Source: Rouxiella sp. WC2420 (GTDB lineage Bacteria > Pseudomonadota > Gammaproteobacteria > Enterobacterales > Enterobacteriaceae). From it: a stretch of 64,000 nucleotides of DNA. The position numbers were made by a program, and so were the translations under genes. This document shows positions 1 through 12,555 of the stretch, piece after piece. The notes beneath the pieces are model-generated. The model was not told the DNA's origin. It saw only the letters and a list, made by a program, of their open reading frames with translations, and made no database searches. The stretch lies in NCBI RefSeq assembly GCF_041200025.1, contig NZ_CP165628.1, forward strand, positions 4,464,001 to 4,528,000, written 5' to 3'. Each line of letters opens with the position of its first letter. Position 1 is the first letter of the stretch.

Positions 1-601
1 AATTACCCACAGAGTCGGCGTAGTCTTCCCAGTGTTCGTTTACGTGGTCTGCTGCCAAATTACGGTATTGGCTAGCGCATTTATCACCACCATGCAAAGC
101 CTGGGAGACCACCCTAAAGAAACCGTCACCATCGAAAGAGGAAAATGACCTGTTATCACTTTGAACCAGACTGTAATGCTCATAATTGGCCGTAGAAAAT
201 CGCTTAATTATTACCTTAGGGGCATTTATATCGCCAATTTTGCAATAGCCGAAAGGCTCCTGGAAAAGGATTTGAATATTCAAGGCATCGGCGAGCGCGC
301 GAATAGTGATATCGGCCATATCACGATGCCAATAGCCGGGTGTTCGAATGTTGCCTACTGTCTTTTCTCGATGAGTTATTGCTTCCGATCGCCCTTCCCC
401 TATGGTGAATGAAGTGCCGCCAAGCACTCTGGATTGAAGTGTATTACTCCCCGTTGCCGAGCCGAATAAGCTTTGTGGCTGTAAAGGCGAACTCCTCGCA
501 TCAATAAAATGAGCTGTTGTACTATTGTGTCTACTTAATTGAGCATTTTGACTTAACGTTGAAACCGTAGAAGCATTAGAAATAACACCATGGTCTGACA
601 T
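1..601 (-). CDS. Permuted OTU-like cysteine protease effector, C-terminus cut by window edge
   Basis: Reading leftward from ATG at 601 (GGAAG ribosome site a few bases upstream) gives 200 uninterrupted codons to the window edge. Residues 1-80 are Ser/Thr/Asn-rich and low in charge, like a type III secretion leader. Residues 90-146 (GYWHRDMADITIRALADAL, then EHYSLV with His142) look like the C-terminal half of an OTU protease. Residues 157-171 (DGDGFFRVVSQALHG) look like the OTU N-terminal nucleophile motif DGDCxFRAxS. The halves are therefore in permuted order, as I recall for the bacterial EschOTU enzyme. The residue aligned with the catalytic Cys is Gly160 (codon GGT, one base from TGT), so the protein may be inactive. 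OTU enzymes cleave ubiquitin and act in eukaryotic host cells; an effector role here is inference. No secretion genes are visible in the window. Confidence 0.65.
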   Translation of the reverse strand, partial: MSDHGVISNASTVSTLSQNAQLSRHNSTTAHFIDARSSPLQPQSLFGSATGSNTLQSRVLGGTSFTIGEGRSEAITHREKTVGNIRTPGYWHRDMADITIRALADALNIQILFQEPFGYCKIGDINAPKVIIKRFSTANYEHYSLVQSDNRSFSSFDGDGFFRVVSQALHGGDKCASQYRNLAADHVNEHWEDYADSVGN

Positions 602-873
602 TCTGTCTTCCTTATATATCTGAGCGCCAACTCATACATTCCATTGATATTTAATAGCATTACTTATGGAATGAAATTTATTATTAACAAGCACAACCTA
701 TTTGGTTCAGTTATGAAATAAGGTTTTTAAGATAATAATAAGTAAGGTAAATAGTCTTACTCTCGCTCTCAAAGAGTCTAAAGAGTTTGTGAGCTAAATC
801 TATAACAGAACGATTAAGTGCAATTTCTAAAAGGAAGGCGTAATAAGGAGCAATTGATTATAGACAGATATAA
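602..873. other. AT-rich intergenic stretch upstream of the OTU-like gene
   Basis: No gene is visible between the start of the leftward OTU-like gene and the eno terminator. The stretch is markedly AT-rich compared with eno and presumably carries the promoter of the OTU-like gene. In E. coli queE follows eno; no queE is seen here. Confidence 0.5.
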
Positions 874-897
874 AAAAACCCGCCGAAGCGGGTTTTA
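874..897 (-). terminator. Rho-independent terminator of eno
   Basis: Stem AACCCGC/GCGGGTT with CGAA loop and flanking A and T runs, starting 19 bases past the eno stop. The A/T symmetry would let it stop transcription from either side. Confidence 0.85.
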
Positions 898-915
898 TAA
901 AGCCAGGATCTGAGA

Positions 916-2235
<1,320 letters not shown>

Positions 2236-2250
2236 CTAAAGCTTCAGACT

Positions 2251-2284
2251 CCACGACAGACTGCATTCCCGCGGCCTGTCGTGG
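2251..2284 (-). promoter_or_regulatory. Stem-loop between pyrG and eno
   Basis: Inverted repeat CCACGACAG/CTGTCGTGG with a 15-base spacer, 10 bases past the pyrG stop. It has no T tract on the transcribed strand, so it may act as an mRNA-stabilising or processing element between the two genes rather than a terminator. Role is inferred. Confidence 0.5.
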
Positions 2285-2294
2285 GCCCTATATT

Positions 2295-3947
<1,653 letters not shown>

Positions 3948-3986
3948 TTAGGTTTAAAGACGATGGAAGAACCAAGACGGGAAAAT

Positions 3987-4015
3987 AGTATACCCGAACC
4001 TTCGATGCCTCACAA
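3987..4015 (-). promoter_or_regulatory. Sigma-70 promoter of pyrG
   Basis: On the minus strand, -35 TTGTGA (4010-4015) and -10 TATACT (3987-3992) are separated by exactly 17 bases. Predicted transcription starts near 3980, leaving a leader of about 48 bases before the pyrG ATG. The rest of the 339-base mazG-pyrG gap (3933-4271) is AT-rich and has no gene I can support. Confidence 0.7.
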
Positions 4016-4271
4016 ACGATCGTTTTACTCTCTTCACCTCGGAGCCTTCCAGCGCCCCCTCTCATGGAAATTTCAGACCTTAACATCACAAAACCTTTAT
4101 TAAACAGCTAGTTATTAAACATTTCCAGCTAAAAAAAACCGTTACGCCGTAAAAAAAGGCTTTATAATTCAATTTATTAATTTTTTATGTTTTACCGAAA
4201 ATTCATCAGCTCGAGCTATGTTAACAGCGTTGAGTGGCAAGGTTTTGATATCGATCACGGTAAGATTAAAA

Positions 4272-5087
4272 TTATTTTGCTGTTGATTTTTCCAGCAGCT
4301 TGACCTGTTGCCAGGCGTCTTCCATTTGATCAAGACTGGCATCATCCATGGTTAAGCCTCGGTCGCGAATGATCTGTTCAACCTGACGAAAACGACGCTC
4401 GAATTTGATGTTGGCTGCCTGGAGTGCGCTTTCAGCCTTGTGACCCAAATGGCGAGAGAGATTGACCGTGGCAAACAACAGATCGCCGATTTCTTCGCCC
4501 AATTTCTCTTGATCAACGACCGCCTGTTTCGCCTCGAACATCACCTCGTCGATTTCTTCATAGACCTTGTCGAGCACCGGACCCAATGTGTCCCAGTCAA
4601 ATCCGACGTTGGCACAGCGCTTCTGGATTTTATGCGCTTTCATCAGGGCTGGAAGGGTGGCGGGGATATCGTCGAGCGCCGAATATAACGCCTTGTCAGC
4701 TCGCTCGCGGGTTTTACCCTTTTCCCAGTCCAGCAATACCTGAGCCTGGTCTTTGCCAACGGTATTTTCATCGGCATCGAAAATATGCGGATGACGGCGT
4801 TCAAGCTTGTCAGAAATCGCGTTACAGATGTCGTCAAAATTGAACAGCCCCTGCTCACTGCCCATCTGGGCGTAAAACACGACCTGAAATAGCAGATCGC
4901 CAAGTTCGTCGCGCAGGTCGACGAAATCCTGACGCTGGATAGCATCAAGCACCTCATAAGTTTCTTCCAGCGTGTAAGGGGCGATAGTCTCGAAGCTCTG
5001 CGCTTTGTCCCACGGACAGCCAGCAAGGGGGTCACGCAGGGTTTTCATGATAGAAAGCAGGCGTTGCAGGGGAACCGTAGAAGTCAT
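4272..5087 (-). CDS. mazG: Nucleoside triphosphate pyrophosphohydrolase MazG
   Basis: Hydrolyses NTPs and dNTPs to monophosphates and pyrophosphate; in E. coli it also lowers ppGpp under starvation. The 271-residue protein carries two MazG domains in tandem. The first shows LEETYEVLDAI and LRDELGDLLFQVVFYAQM, the second EEIDEVMFEAKQA and LGEEIGDLLFATVNLSRH, which are the paired EExxE/ExxD metal-binding helices. The start at MTSTVPLQRLLSIMKTLRDP matches the family; a longer in-frame version beginning at 5162 adds a sequence unlike MazG. The mazEF toxin genes found between mazG and relA in E. coli are absent: only 143 bases separate them here. Confidence 0.95.
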   Translation of the reverse strand: MTSTVPLQRLLSIMKTLRDPLAGCPWDKAQSFETIAPYTLEETYEVLDAIQRQDFVDLRDELGDLLFQVVFYAQMGSEQGLFNFDDICNAISDKLERRHPHIFDADENTVGKDQAQVLLDWEKGKTRERADKALYSALDDIPATLPALMKAHKIQKRCANVGFDWDTLGPVLDKVYEEIDEVMFEAKQAVVDQEKLGEEIGDLLFATVNLSRHLGHKAESALQAANIKFERRFRQVEQIIRDRGLTMDDASLDQMEDAWQQVKLLEKSTAK

Positions 5088-5230
5088 TGAGTATTCCGAA
5101 ATATCAAAAAATAAGTCATCTACGTCATTGAAGTTGCAGTAGGCTAACGGATCCTGAATCACTGGCTTGAGTCAGTGATTCAAATGAGCCAGCTCCGTTA
5201 ACGCTGCTGCAGTTTCAAAGGCGACAAAGA

Positions 5231-7474
5231 TTAGCTGCCGTGCAGGCGCTTGGCCTCGATAACATCCGGCAGCTGATTCAACTTGGCAACAACCCTGCTC
5301 AATACTTGCGGATTATAAATCTCGATGTCCATATCGATGGTTGCCAGCATATTTTTGGTGTCGCTGCGGCTCGCAACGCCCAGTACATTAACTTTTTCGT
5401 TAGCCAGAATGGTGGTGATATCTCGTAGTAGCCCACTCCTGTCGTTTGCCACTACGCGCAGCACCAGCGAGTATCCGCTTGAATAACTTTCGCCCCACAC
5501 TGCATCGACGATACGCTCAGGCGCGTGCGACTTGAGATCTTCCAATTGGTCACAATCGGCGCGGTGAATCGAAATTCCTCGCCCCTGGGTGATAAAACCA
5601 ATGATCTCGTCACCGGGTATCGGCTGGCAACAGCGGGCGATGTGGTGCATCAGATTGCCCACGCCCTCAACCACCACACGGCCGTTTTCTTTAGAACCAC
5701 TGCGCACCGGAGCACGGGTGGTTTTCTGCGTCAGCTGGCGCAGAGCCTCTTCGTCAAGCTCTTCGAGACTCGGTTTTTTCAGCTGCGATTGCAGATAATT
5801 CGCCATCTGATTAAGGCGGATATCGCCGTTGCCTATTGCTGCCAGCAGCTCGTCAAGCGAATTGAAGTTGTAACGCGGCAACAGCAGTTTTTCTGCATCT
5901 TTGTACGAAATATCCAGACGTTCCAGCTCGTCGTCGAGAATTTGCTTCCCGGCGATGATGTTTTTGTCACGATCCTGCTTACGGAACCAGTTCTGGATCT
6001 TCGAACGCCCGCGGCTGGTGGTGATATATCCCAGACTTGGGTTCAGCCAGTCACGGCTCGGGTTCGGATGCTTTTGAGTGATGACCTCAATCTGGTCGCC
6101 CATTTGCAGCTGATAGGTAAACGGCACGATGCGGCCACCAATTTTGGCGCCGATGCAACGATGTCCCACGTCGCTGTGAATGTGGTAGGCGAAGTCCAGC
6201 GGCGTTGAGCCGGTTGGCAAATCGACCACGTCACCTTTCGGGGTAAACACATAGACTCGGTCGTCGAAGACCTGACTGCGAACCTCGTCGAGCATCTCGC
6301 CCGAATCGGCCATTTCTTCCTGCCAGGCAATAAGTTTGCGCAGCCAGGCAATACGCCCTTCGTAGCCGCCACTGCGACCACCGACCACGGCCGTGCCTTC
6401 TTTATATTTCCAATGCGCCGCTACGCCGAGCTCGGCATCTTCGTGCATCTGGCGGGTGCGAATCTGCACCTCGAGCGTTTTACCGCGCGGGCCAAGGACA
6501 ACGGTATGAATCGACTGATAACCGTTGGGTTTCGGGTTGGCAACGTAGTCATCGAATTCGTCAGGCAGATGACGGAAATGAGTATGTACGATACCCAATG
6601 CGGCATAGCAATCCTGCAGGCGTTCGACCACGACACGCACGGCGCGCACGTCAAACAGCTCGTCGAAGGACAGGGATTTTTTCTGCATCTTGCGCCAGAT
6701 GCTGTAGATATGTTTTGGTCGCCCGTACACATCAACTTTAATGCCCTCTTCCGCCATGGCGTTACGCACGGTAGACACGAAGTCGTCAATGTACTGCGCG
6801 CGGTCAATGCGGCGCTCATGCAGCAGTTTGGCAATGCGCTTGTACTCATCGGGGTGCAGATAACGGAAGCAGAAATCCTCCAGCTCCCATTTCAACTGGC
6901 CGATGCCGAGGCGGTTTGCCAGTGGCGCATAAATATTGGTACATTCTTTAGCCGCCAGCACGCGCTCTTCTTCCGGCGCGTCTTTGACTTCACGCAGGTG
7001 AGCAATACGCTCGGCGAGTTTTAAGACCACGCAGCGGAAGTCTTCGACCATCGCCAACAACATGCGGCGAACATTGTCGACCTGCTCCGAGCCCATGGAG
7101 TCGTTTTGCGTAGCTTTAAGCTGGCGTATGGCGTCCATATCGCGCACACCATGCACCAGATAGGTGATTTCTTTCCCGAAGTCTTTGGTGAGCGTGTCTT
7201 CGTCGATAACATTCTCATCAACCAGCGGGAAAAGCAGCGCCGCGCGCATGCTGTCGTTGTCCATGCTCAGCGTGGAAAGAATCTCGACCATTTCCAGGCC
7301 GCGCCAAAGCAGCAGCGAGGCATCGGGATGCCCTTGAGTTTGTTGCTCGCAGTAGCGCCAGGTTACGGCTAAACGCTCACATGATTCCTGGCTGGAGATG
7401 CCTAAAGTCGTGATCCACTCGTCAAGCGCAAATTCGCCAGCCGTATTCAAATGTGCACTTCGTACCGCAACCAT
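5231..7474 (-). CDS. relA: GTP pyrophosphokinase RelA (stringent response)
   Basis: Ribosome-associated synthetase that makes pppGpp/ppGpp from ATP and GTP/GDP when uncharged tRNA enters the A site. The 747 residues follow the family layout. A pseudo-hydrolase domain carries LLFPLVDEN where active hydrolases have the HD pair. The synthetase domain contains GRPKHIYSIWRKM and the acidic DEFDDYVANPKPNGYQSIH motif typical of monofunctional RelA. TGS (VFTPKGDVVDLPTGSTPLDF), zinc-finger-like (HHIARCCQPIPGD) and C-terminal ACT domains follow. ATG at 7474 has GGGAG at the right distance; a GTG two codons upstream is less likely. Convergent neighbours are absent, and the usual upstream rlmD is missing. 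Confidence 0.97.
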   Translation of the reverse strand: MVAVRSAHLNTAGEFALDEWITTLGISSQESCERLAVTWRYCEQQTQGHPDASLLLWRGLEMVEILSTLSMDNDSMRAALLFPLVDENVIDEDTLTKDFGKEITYLVHGVRDMDAIRQLKATQNDSMGSEQVDNVRRMLLAMVEDFRCVVLKLAERIAHLREVKDAPEEERVLAAKECTNIYAPLANRLGIGQLKWELEDFCFRYLHPDEYKRIAKLLHERRIDRAQYIDDFVSTVRNAMAEEGIKVDVYGRPKHIYSIWRKMQKKSLSFDELFDVRAVRVVVERLQDCYAALGIVHTHFRHLPDEFDDYVANPKPNGYQSIHTVVLGPRGKTLEVQIRTRQMHEDAELGVAAHWKYKEGTAVVGGRSGGYEGRIAWLRKLIAWQEEMADSGEMLDEVRSQVFDDRVYVFTPKGDVVDLPTGSTPLDFAYHIHSDVGHRCIGAKIGGRIVPFTYQLQMGDQIEVITQKHPNPSRDWLNPSLGYITTSRGRSKIQNWFRKQDRDKNIIAGKQILDDELERLDISYKDAEKLLLPRYNFNSLDELLAAIGNGDIRLNQMANYLQSQLKKPSLEELDEEALRQLTQKTTRAPVRSGSKENGRVVVEGVGNLMHHIARCCQPIPGDEIIGFITQGRGISIHRADCDQLEDLKSHAPERIVDAVWGESYSSGYSLVLRVVANDRSGLLRDITTILANEKVNVLGVASRSDTKNMLATIDMDIEIYNPQVLSRVVAKLNQLPDVIEAKRLHGS

Positions 7475-7954
7475 AACCACTCCCTACGTTTCTGGTATAC
7501 CCATCGTACTTAAGCTTTTACTACTATTACGCGGGTATCTATTTTAAGCACCAGACTGGTTGATAAACAAAGCCATCGATTCGAGGTGCCTGCCATACGG
7601 GAAAACTCACCGGCTCAGGCACACCAATTAACGCTTGGCCTTATCTTGCCCATTCACCACCAGCGTGGCAACTTCTTCTATCCTGACAATTTGCTTCGCC
7701 GTCGCTCGACCCAGACATACGATGCAAACTTAAAGTAGACCCTAAGCAAACTTCACGCCAGGTTTCTGCACACTATGGTCTTAGTTAACATTTTTAGAGT
7801 CATCACCCGCCTGTCAGGAGAGTTGAATCAGGCCAATGTCGTTGGCACACTGATTGATATAGTCTATACATTTCGTACTTAACGTTGCCTCTCAGCGACA
7901 ACTTTATTTACCGTTAATCGATGTCAGCTACCAATTCTCCCACATTGGAACCTC
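7475..7954. other. relA-barA intergenic region without rlmD
   Basis: About 480 bases separate the divergent relA and barA starts, so both promoters should lie here. In E. coli rlmD (rRNA methyltransferase) occupies this place. I find only short open stretches on either strand and no recognisable RlmD residues. Confidence 0.6.
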
Positions 7955-10720
7955 ATGACCAAATATAGCCTTCGGGCAAGGATGATGATTTTAATACTTG
8001 CGCCGACCTTGATGATCGGTTTGCTGCTCAGCACTTTTTTTGTGGTGCATCGTTATAACGAGCTGCAAAATCAGTTGATCGACTCTGGTGCCAGTATTAT
8101 AGAACCGTTGGCGGTTGCCAGTGAGTACGGGATGACATTCCGTGAACGAGCGCCCATTACCCGACTCATTGATCGCCTGCATCGTACCCATTCCGACATC
8201 GTGCGGGCCATTAGTGTTTACGATGGCAATAATCTGCTTTTCGCCTCTTCAAATCCTTTGCGTGACACTGCGCTGATGCAGGTTAAAGCAGACGAGCCAA
8301 TGCCGCAGCAGCTGACCCAGCTACGTTCGGGAGACTCACTGATCCTGCGCACGCCGATTATGGCCGAGAATCATACCTCAGCCGACGAGAACACCTTCCG
8401 CGAATCTCCGGGACACAATCTGGGGTATATCTCCATCGAGCTGGATCTCTCCTCGGTTCGGCTACAGCAGTATCAGGAAGCCTTTGTTTCTACGCTGCTT
8501 CTACTGTTGTGTCTGGGCATTGCCACGCTGTTTGCTTACCGCCTGGTGCGCGACGTGACTGGCCCGATCCGCAATATGGTCAACACCGTTGACCGCATCC
8601 GCCGTGGTCAGCTCGATAGCCGAGTAGAAGGTAATATGCTCGGTGAGCTAAGCATGCTTAAAAACGGCATAAATTCGATGGCGATGTCATTGACTGCCTA
8701 CCACGAGGAAGTGCAGCAAAATATTGATCAGGCCACCTCTGATCTGCGAGAAACGCTGGAGCAGATGGAAATCCAGAACGTCGAGCTAGACTTGGCCAAG
8801 AAGCGCGCCCAGGAAGCAGCGCGCATCAAATCAGAGTTTCTGGCCAATATGTCTCACGAGCTGAGAACCCCGCTAAACGGCGTGATCGGTTTTACCCGCC
8901 AAACCTTGAAAACCCAGCTTTCTCCCACTCAAACCGATTACCTGCAAACTATCGAACGCTCGGCCAACAACCTGCTGACCATCATTAATGACGTGCTTGA
9001 TTTCTCCAAGCTAGAGGCGGGCAAACTGGTGCTAGAGCATATTACTTTCTCACTGCGTGAAATGCTCGATGAGGTCGTCATCTTGCTGGCCCATAGCGCG
9101 CACGACAAGGGGCTGGAGCTGACCATTAATGTGCACAGCAACGTGCCGGAGTTTGTGCTGGGCGACCCAATGCGTTTGCAGCAAGTTGTGACCAATTTAC
9201 TGGGTAATGCCATTAAATTCACTGAAAACGGCAACATTGATATCAATGTGGAATTACGCTCGCAAAAAAACGCGCAAGTCGAGCTGGAGATGCAGTTTCA
9301 CGATACCGGCATTGGTATTTCCGAACGCCAGCAGGCGCAATTGTTCCAGGCTTTTCGCCAGGCGGATGCCAGCATCACCCGACGTCACGGAGGCACCGGC
9401 CTTGGACTGGTAATCACCCAGCGGCTGGTCAAGGAAATGGGCGGAGACATCAGCTTCTACAGCCAGCTAAACCGCGGTTCGACTTTCTGGTTTCACGTTA
9501 CGCTGGAACTTAATGAAAGCCACCATCAGCGGCCGAGATCAATGGCGTGCCTGCGAGACAAAAAGCTGGCTTACATTGAAGCCAATCCGACGGCGACCAA
9601 AGCAGTTAAAGAAATGCTTTCCAGTATGCCGATAGAGGTTATCCATCGCACCAGTCAAGCCCTGCTGCCCGATGAACACTATGATTTCATTGTTTATGGC
9701 ATGCCAATCCTACTGAATCATCACCTTAATGACTATGAAGAACGATTGCAGCAGTTGCTCAGCCAGTGCGACCGATTAATTCTGGCATTGCCCAGCCAAT
9801 TCCAAATTTCCGCCGAACAGCTTAAAGACAAAGGGGTTTATGCCTGCCTTAACAAGCCGCTTTCTAGCGTTCGTCTCTTGCCGTATCTGCTTGAAGACCC
9901 GAAAAACTTCATCGAGGAAGACAACTCGCACGATAAGCGACTGCCAATGACAGTGATGGCAGTGGACGACAACCCGGCTAACCTGAAGCTGATTGGCGCG
10001 CTGCTTGAAGAGCTGGTGGAAACGACGCTACTGTGCAACAGCGGTGAAGAAGCTATCGAGCTGGCAAAGAACGTCAATATGGACGTAATTTTGATGGATA
10101 TTCAGATGCCAAATATCGACGGTATTCGCACTAGCGAGCTGATTCATCTGCTGCCACATCACATTACTACCCCGATTGTCGCCGTGACCGCGCATTCTCT
10201 CAGCGGCGAGAGAGAGCAGTTTATTAAAGCCGGAATGGAAGACTATCTATCGAAACCGATCGACGAAGGGATGCTGAAAGTGGTGCTGGCGCGCTATCAC
10301 TCTTCGCAAATTCCTCCACCGCATTCCGCTGGTCAAGTGCAGAAAAGCGCTCCCGAGGATGTCTCGCCTAAAACCCTGGATTGGGCATTGGCCCTTCGTC
10401 AGTCAGCCAATAAAGAGGGATTGGCCAACGATTTACTGCAAATGTTGATTGATTTCCTGCCCGAGGTGAGCGGCCGCGTTAACGCGATTATTCAAGGCGA
10501 GAAAGATGATTCTATCGTAGCGTTGATCCACAAACTCCACGGCAGTTGCAGCTACAGCGGTGTCCCTCGTTTAAAGCAACTATGTTTCTATATCGAACAA
10601 CAACTGCGCAAAAATGCATCAAACGAAGAACTGGAACCCGAATGGCTTGAGCTGTTAGATGAAATCGGTAACGTCACCCGAGAAGCGAAAGCACATCTGG
10701 ATAAAAGAAATAATACCTAA
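7955..10720 (+). CDS. barA: Hybrid sensor histidine kinase BarA
   Basis: Inner-membrane tripartite sensor kinase that senses short-chain carboxylates and phosphorylates UvrY, which turns on CsrB/CsrC and so controls carbon storage and motility. It has 921 residues. A membrane helix at about 11-30 is followed by a periplasmic loop, a second helix near 175-195, HAMP and a coiled coil. A HisKA domain has His301 in [13 protein letters not shown]. The HATPase has GNAIKFT and [10 protein letters not shown] degenerate receiver precedes a true receiver with Asp715 in ILMDIQMP, and a C-terminal HPt domain has His862 in KLHGSC. It is divergent from relA, as in E. coli. Confidence 0.96.
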   Translation: MTKYSLRARMMILILAPTLMIGLLLSTFFVVHRYNELQNQLIDSGASIIEPLAVASEYGMTFRERAPITRLIDRLHRTHSDIVRAISVYDGNNLLFASSNPLRDTALMQVKADEPMPQQLTQLRSGDSLILRTPIMAENHTSADENTFRESPGHNLGYISIELDLSSVRLQQYQEAFVSTLLLLLCLGIATLFAYRLVRDVTGPIRNMVNTVDRIRRGQLDSRVEGNMLGELSMLKNGINSMAMSLTAYHEEVQQNIDQATSDLRETLEQMEIQNVELDLAKKRAQEAARIKSEFLANMSHELRTPLNGVIGFTRQTLKTQLSPTQTDYLQTIERSANNLLTIINDVLDFSKLEAGKLVLEHITFSLREMLDEVVILLAHSAHDKGLELTINVHSNVPEFVLGDPMRLQQVVTNLLGNAIKFTENGNIDINVELRSQKNAQVELEMQFHDTGIGISERQQAQLFQAFRQADASITRRHGGTGLGLVITQRLVKEMGGDISFYSQLNRGSTFWFHVTLELNESHHQRPRSMACLRDKKLAYIEANPTATKAVKEMLSSMPIEVIHRTSQALLPDEHYDFIVYGMPILLNHHLNDYEERLQQLLSQCDRLILALPSQFQISAEQLKDKGVYACLNKPLSSVRLLPYLLEDPKNFIEEDNSHDKRLPMTVMAVDDNPANLKLIGALLEELVETTLLCNSGEEAIELAKNVNMDVILMDIQMPNIDGIRTSELIHLLPHHITTPIVAVTAHSLSGEREQFIKAGMEDYLSKPIDEGMLKVVLARYHSSQIPPPHSAGQVQKSAPEDVSPKTLDWALALRQSANKEGLANDLLQMLIDFLPEVSGRVNAIIQGEKDDSIVALIHKLHGSCSYSGVPRLKQLCFYIEQQLRKNASNEELEPEWLELLDEIGNVTREAKAHLDKRNNT

Positions 10721-10724
10721 CAGC

Positions 10725-11081
10725 TTCCACGCTGCAGGAAGGTAGCAACCGAACGAATCCCCAGAAGCTTACTCAGGTAAGTGACTGGGGTGAGTAAGGG
10801 AAGCCTACGCATCTGCAGCTCGAAAATAAACATCAGGCTAATGCCCTATAGATTTCGAGTTGCAGGAAGGTAGCAACCGAACGAATCCCCAGAAGCTTAC
10901 TCAGGTAAGTGACTGGGGTGAGTGAGGGAAGCCAACGCATCTGCAGCTCGAAAATAAACATCAGGCTAATGCCCTATAGATTTCGAGTTGCAGGAAGGTA
11001 GCAACCGAACGAATCCCCAGAAGCTTACTCAGGTAAGTGACTGGGGTGAGTGAGGGAAGCCAACGCATCTGCAGCTCGAAA
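10725..11081 (+). repeat. Three tandem ERIC elements (128-base period)
   Basis: Three near-identical units whose core GAATCCCCAGAAGCTTACTC / GGTAAGTGACTGGGGTGAG matches the classical ERIC sequence. TGCAGGAAGG recurs at 10733, 10861 and 10989, giving an exact 128-base period. Units 2 (10853-10953) and 3 (10981-11081) are imperfect palindromes bounded by TTTCGAGTTGCAG and CTGCAGCTCGAAA. They are separated by a 27-base linker that is identical in both gaps. Unit 1 has a degenerate left end. The array fills the gap between barA and the next, convergent gene. No protein is encoded. Confidence 0.9.
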
Positions 11082-11093
11082 GATGACGGGCAT

Positions 11094-12401
11094 TTAGAAC
11101 CAGGTGGTGACGGCGGCCGTTACATCATACTGCTCGTTGATCAACAGCAGCTGACGCCATTTGTCAAAAGTCAGGCAAGGATGTGAGATGTCAAAAGCCA
11201 GCATGTCGCCAACCTTGATATCCGCATTCTGTGGTATCGACATAAACGCGTGCTGATCCATCATGGCAAAGATTGTCCAGTCTTCGGGCGCAGGTACCAC
11301 TGCGGCATAGGCCTGATTTTTGCCACTCTGTGGACGATAGTGACTGCTGGCGACCGGAAATCCGGCATCTGAGGAGGTGTCGCGTTTACCTAGCCCGACA
11401 ATTGCGCGCCCTGGCTCCGGCAATGACTGCACGTAGGCCCAAACCTGCAAGGCTGGTAACAGGCTAAAGTTCATTTCGCGAGCAACCGGGTTACTCTGTT
11501 TGATACGATCGGCAGCACGAAGATAGGCCCCAACATCATGAGTCAGGTAGCAGCCCGGACGCAGCACCACATCAAGCCGATGGCGTTCGCCAGCATCAAG
11601 ATGCTGCCCCCCTCGACTGAACTCTTCTGCAACCACGTCATACCAGGCCGATCCTGCGCCCGATAGAATCACGTTGGTTTCCTTAAAGTGCCCGGCTTCA
11701 GCCAGCGCCTGAGTTCTGCCTAATACATGCTGCAAGAATTCACGGATGGGTTCTTCTTCGTTTAAAACACCTTCATAAATCTCGACACCGACCAGTGACA
11801 GCGACTGTGGCCAGCGGCTTACGGCCTCCAGCACTTCAATTTCCTGCAGCCCGTCACGAATACCCGTTCTGCCACCTGTCACGCCATATTCCAGCAGCAG
11901 GCGCAGCGTCAAACCCGCTTCGGCAAAATACTCGCCCAAGGCATCAACGTTAGCAGCTGAATCTACAATACAAACAAATTCGAAATCCGCGGCCTGGCGC
12001 ATCAGGTTAGCAATAATCGCCATATTCCCTTTACCCACCAGCTGATTAGCCATCAGAAATTTGCGCACACCGTGAGCAAAGGCGGCATCTACCTGCGGCG
12101 CGGTTGCCAGCGTTATCCCCCAGGCACCAGCATCAAGCTGCATCTGAAACAGCTCCGGGCTCATGGTGGTTTTACCGTGTGGGGCAAGTTTGACTTTGTA
12201 GCGATCGATAAACTCTTGCATCCATGCCAGATTATGCTCGACTTTCTCTTCAGAGAGCACGGCAACCGGCAGGCTGACCTGCTCCTGCAAAATATTCCAG
12301 CCCTGCCTGGCGATATCGCCCATGCTCGCATCGGCGGTGAGCAGGCCCAGCCCCTTGGTGTGTGAATTAGCAGGTTGGCTGGCGAAAAAAGTCTCTGACA
12401 T
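11094..12401 (-). CDS. Fold-type III PLP enzyme, D-serine dehydratase/D-threonine aldolase-like
   Basis: A 435-residue cytosolic enzyme of the alanine-racemase-fold PLP family that contains DSD1-type D-serine dehydratase and D-threonine aldolase. Residues 45-50 (PVAVLS) begin the barrel. APHGKTTMSPELF with Lys77 corresponds to the PLP-binding lysine motif (usually RPHxKTHK). ILSGAGSAWYD and RPGCYLTHD bind phosphate and cofactor. SHPCLTFDKW near the C-terminus supplies the His-x-Cys metal ligands of this family. Databases often call such proteins amino acid deaminases. It lies 154 bases after garK in the same direction, so it may be read through from the gar operon, but a weak terminator-like stem lies between them. 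The substrate cannot be read from sequence. Confidence 0.8.
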   Translation of the reverse strand: MSETFFASQPANSHTKGLGLLTADASMGDIARQGWNILQEQVSLPVAVLSEEKVEHNLAWMQEFIDRYKVKLAPHGKTTMSPELFQMQLDAGAWGITLATAPQVDAAFAHGVRKFLMANQLVGKGNMAIIANLMRQAADFEFVCIVDSAANVDALGEYFAEAGLTLRLLLEYGVTGGRTGIRDGLQEIEVLEAVSRWPQSLSLVGVEIYEGVLNEEEPIREFLQHVLGRTQALAEAGHFKETNVILSGAGSAWYDVVAEEFSRGGQHLDAGERHRLDVVLRPGCYLTHDVGAYLRAADRIKQSNPVAREMNFSLLPALQVWAYVQSLPEPGRAIVGLGKRDTSSDAGFPVASSHYRPQSGKNQAYAAVVPAPEDWTIFAMMDQHAFMSIPQNADIKVGDMLAFDISHPCLTFDKWRQLLLINEQYDVTAAVTTWF

Positions 12402-12484
12402 GATGAGTTCTCTTTAACAAATTGACCTCAAAACTAACGCAAAAGTCTGCAGGAATAAACCGCTTTCAGGAGGAGATTAAGGGA

Positions 12485-12525
12485 TGACCTAAAAAACCGA
12501 TATCTCCCTGTCAAGACACCGGTTC
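12485..12525 (-). terminator. Possible terminator after garK
   Basis: On the minus strand, AACCGG...CGGTTTTTT forms a short stem with a large loop and a T run, 30-70 bases past the garK stop. It is a weak candidate that would partly separate garK from the PLP-enzyme gene. Confidence 0.35.
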
Positions 12526-12555
12526 AGAGGTTATAAAACCTTGGCAGACAGCAGA

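Noticed and set aside
161-412. 83-codon rightward frame at the left edge
   Set aside because: It lies opposite the OTU-like gene, which has a ribosome site and recognisable motifs; the rightward frame has neither.
5155-5225. Small palindrome between relA and mazG
   Set aside because: Stem CTGGCT/AGCCAG is short and imperfect with no T run; not a convincing terminator or repeat.
7640-7740. Short leftward frame ending VVNGQDKAKR, considered as an rlmD remnant
   Set aside because: About 35 codons with no start and no convincing match to RlmD residues.
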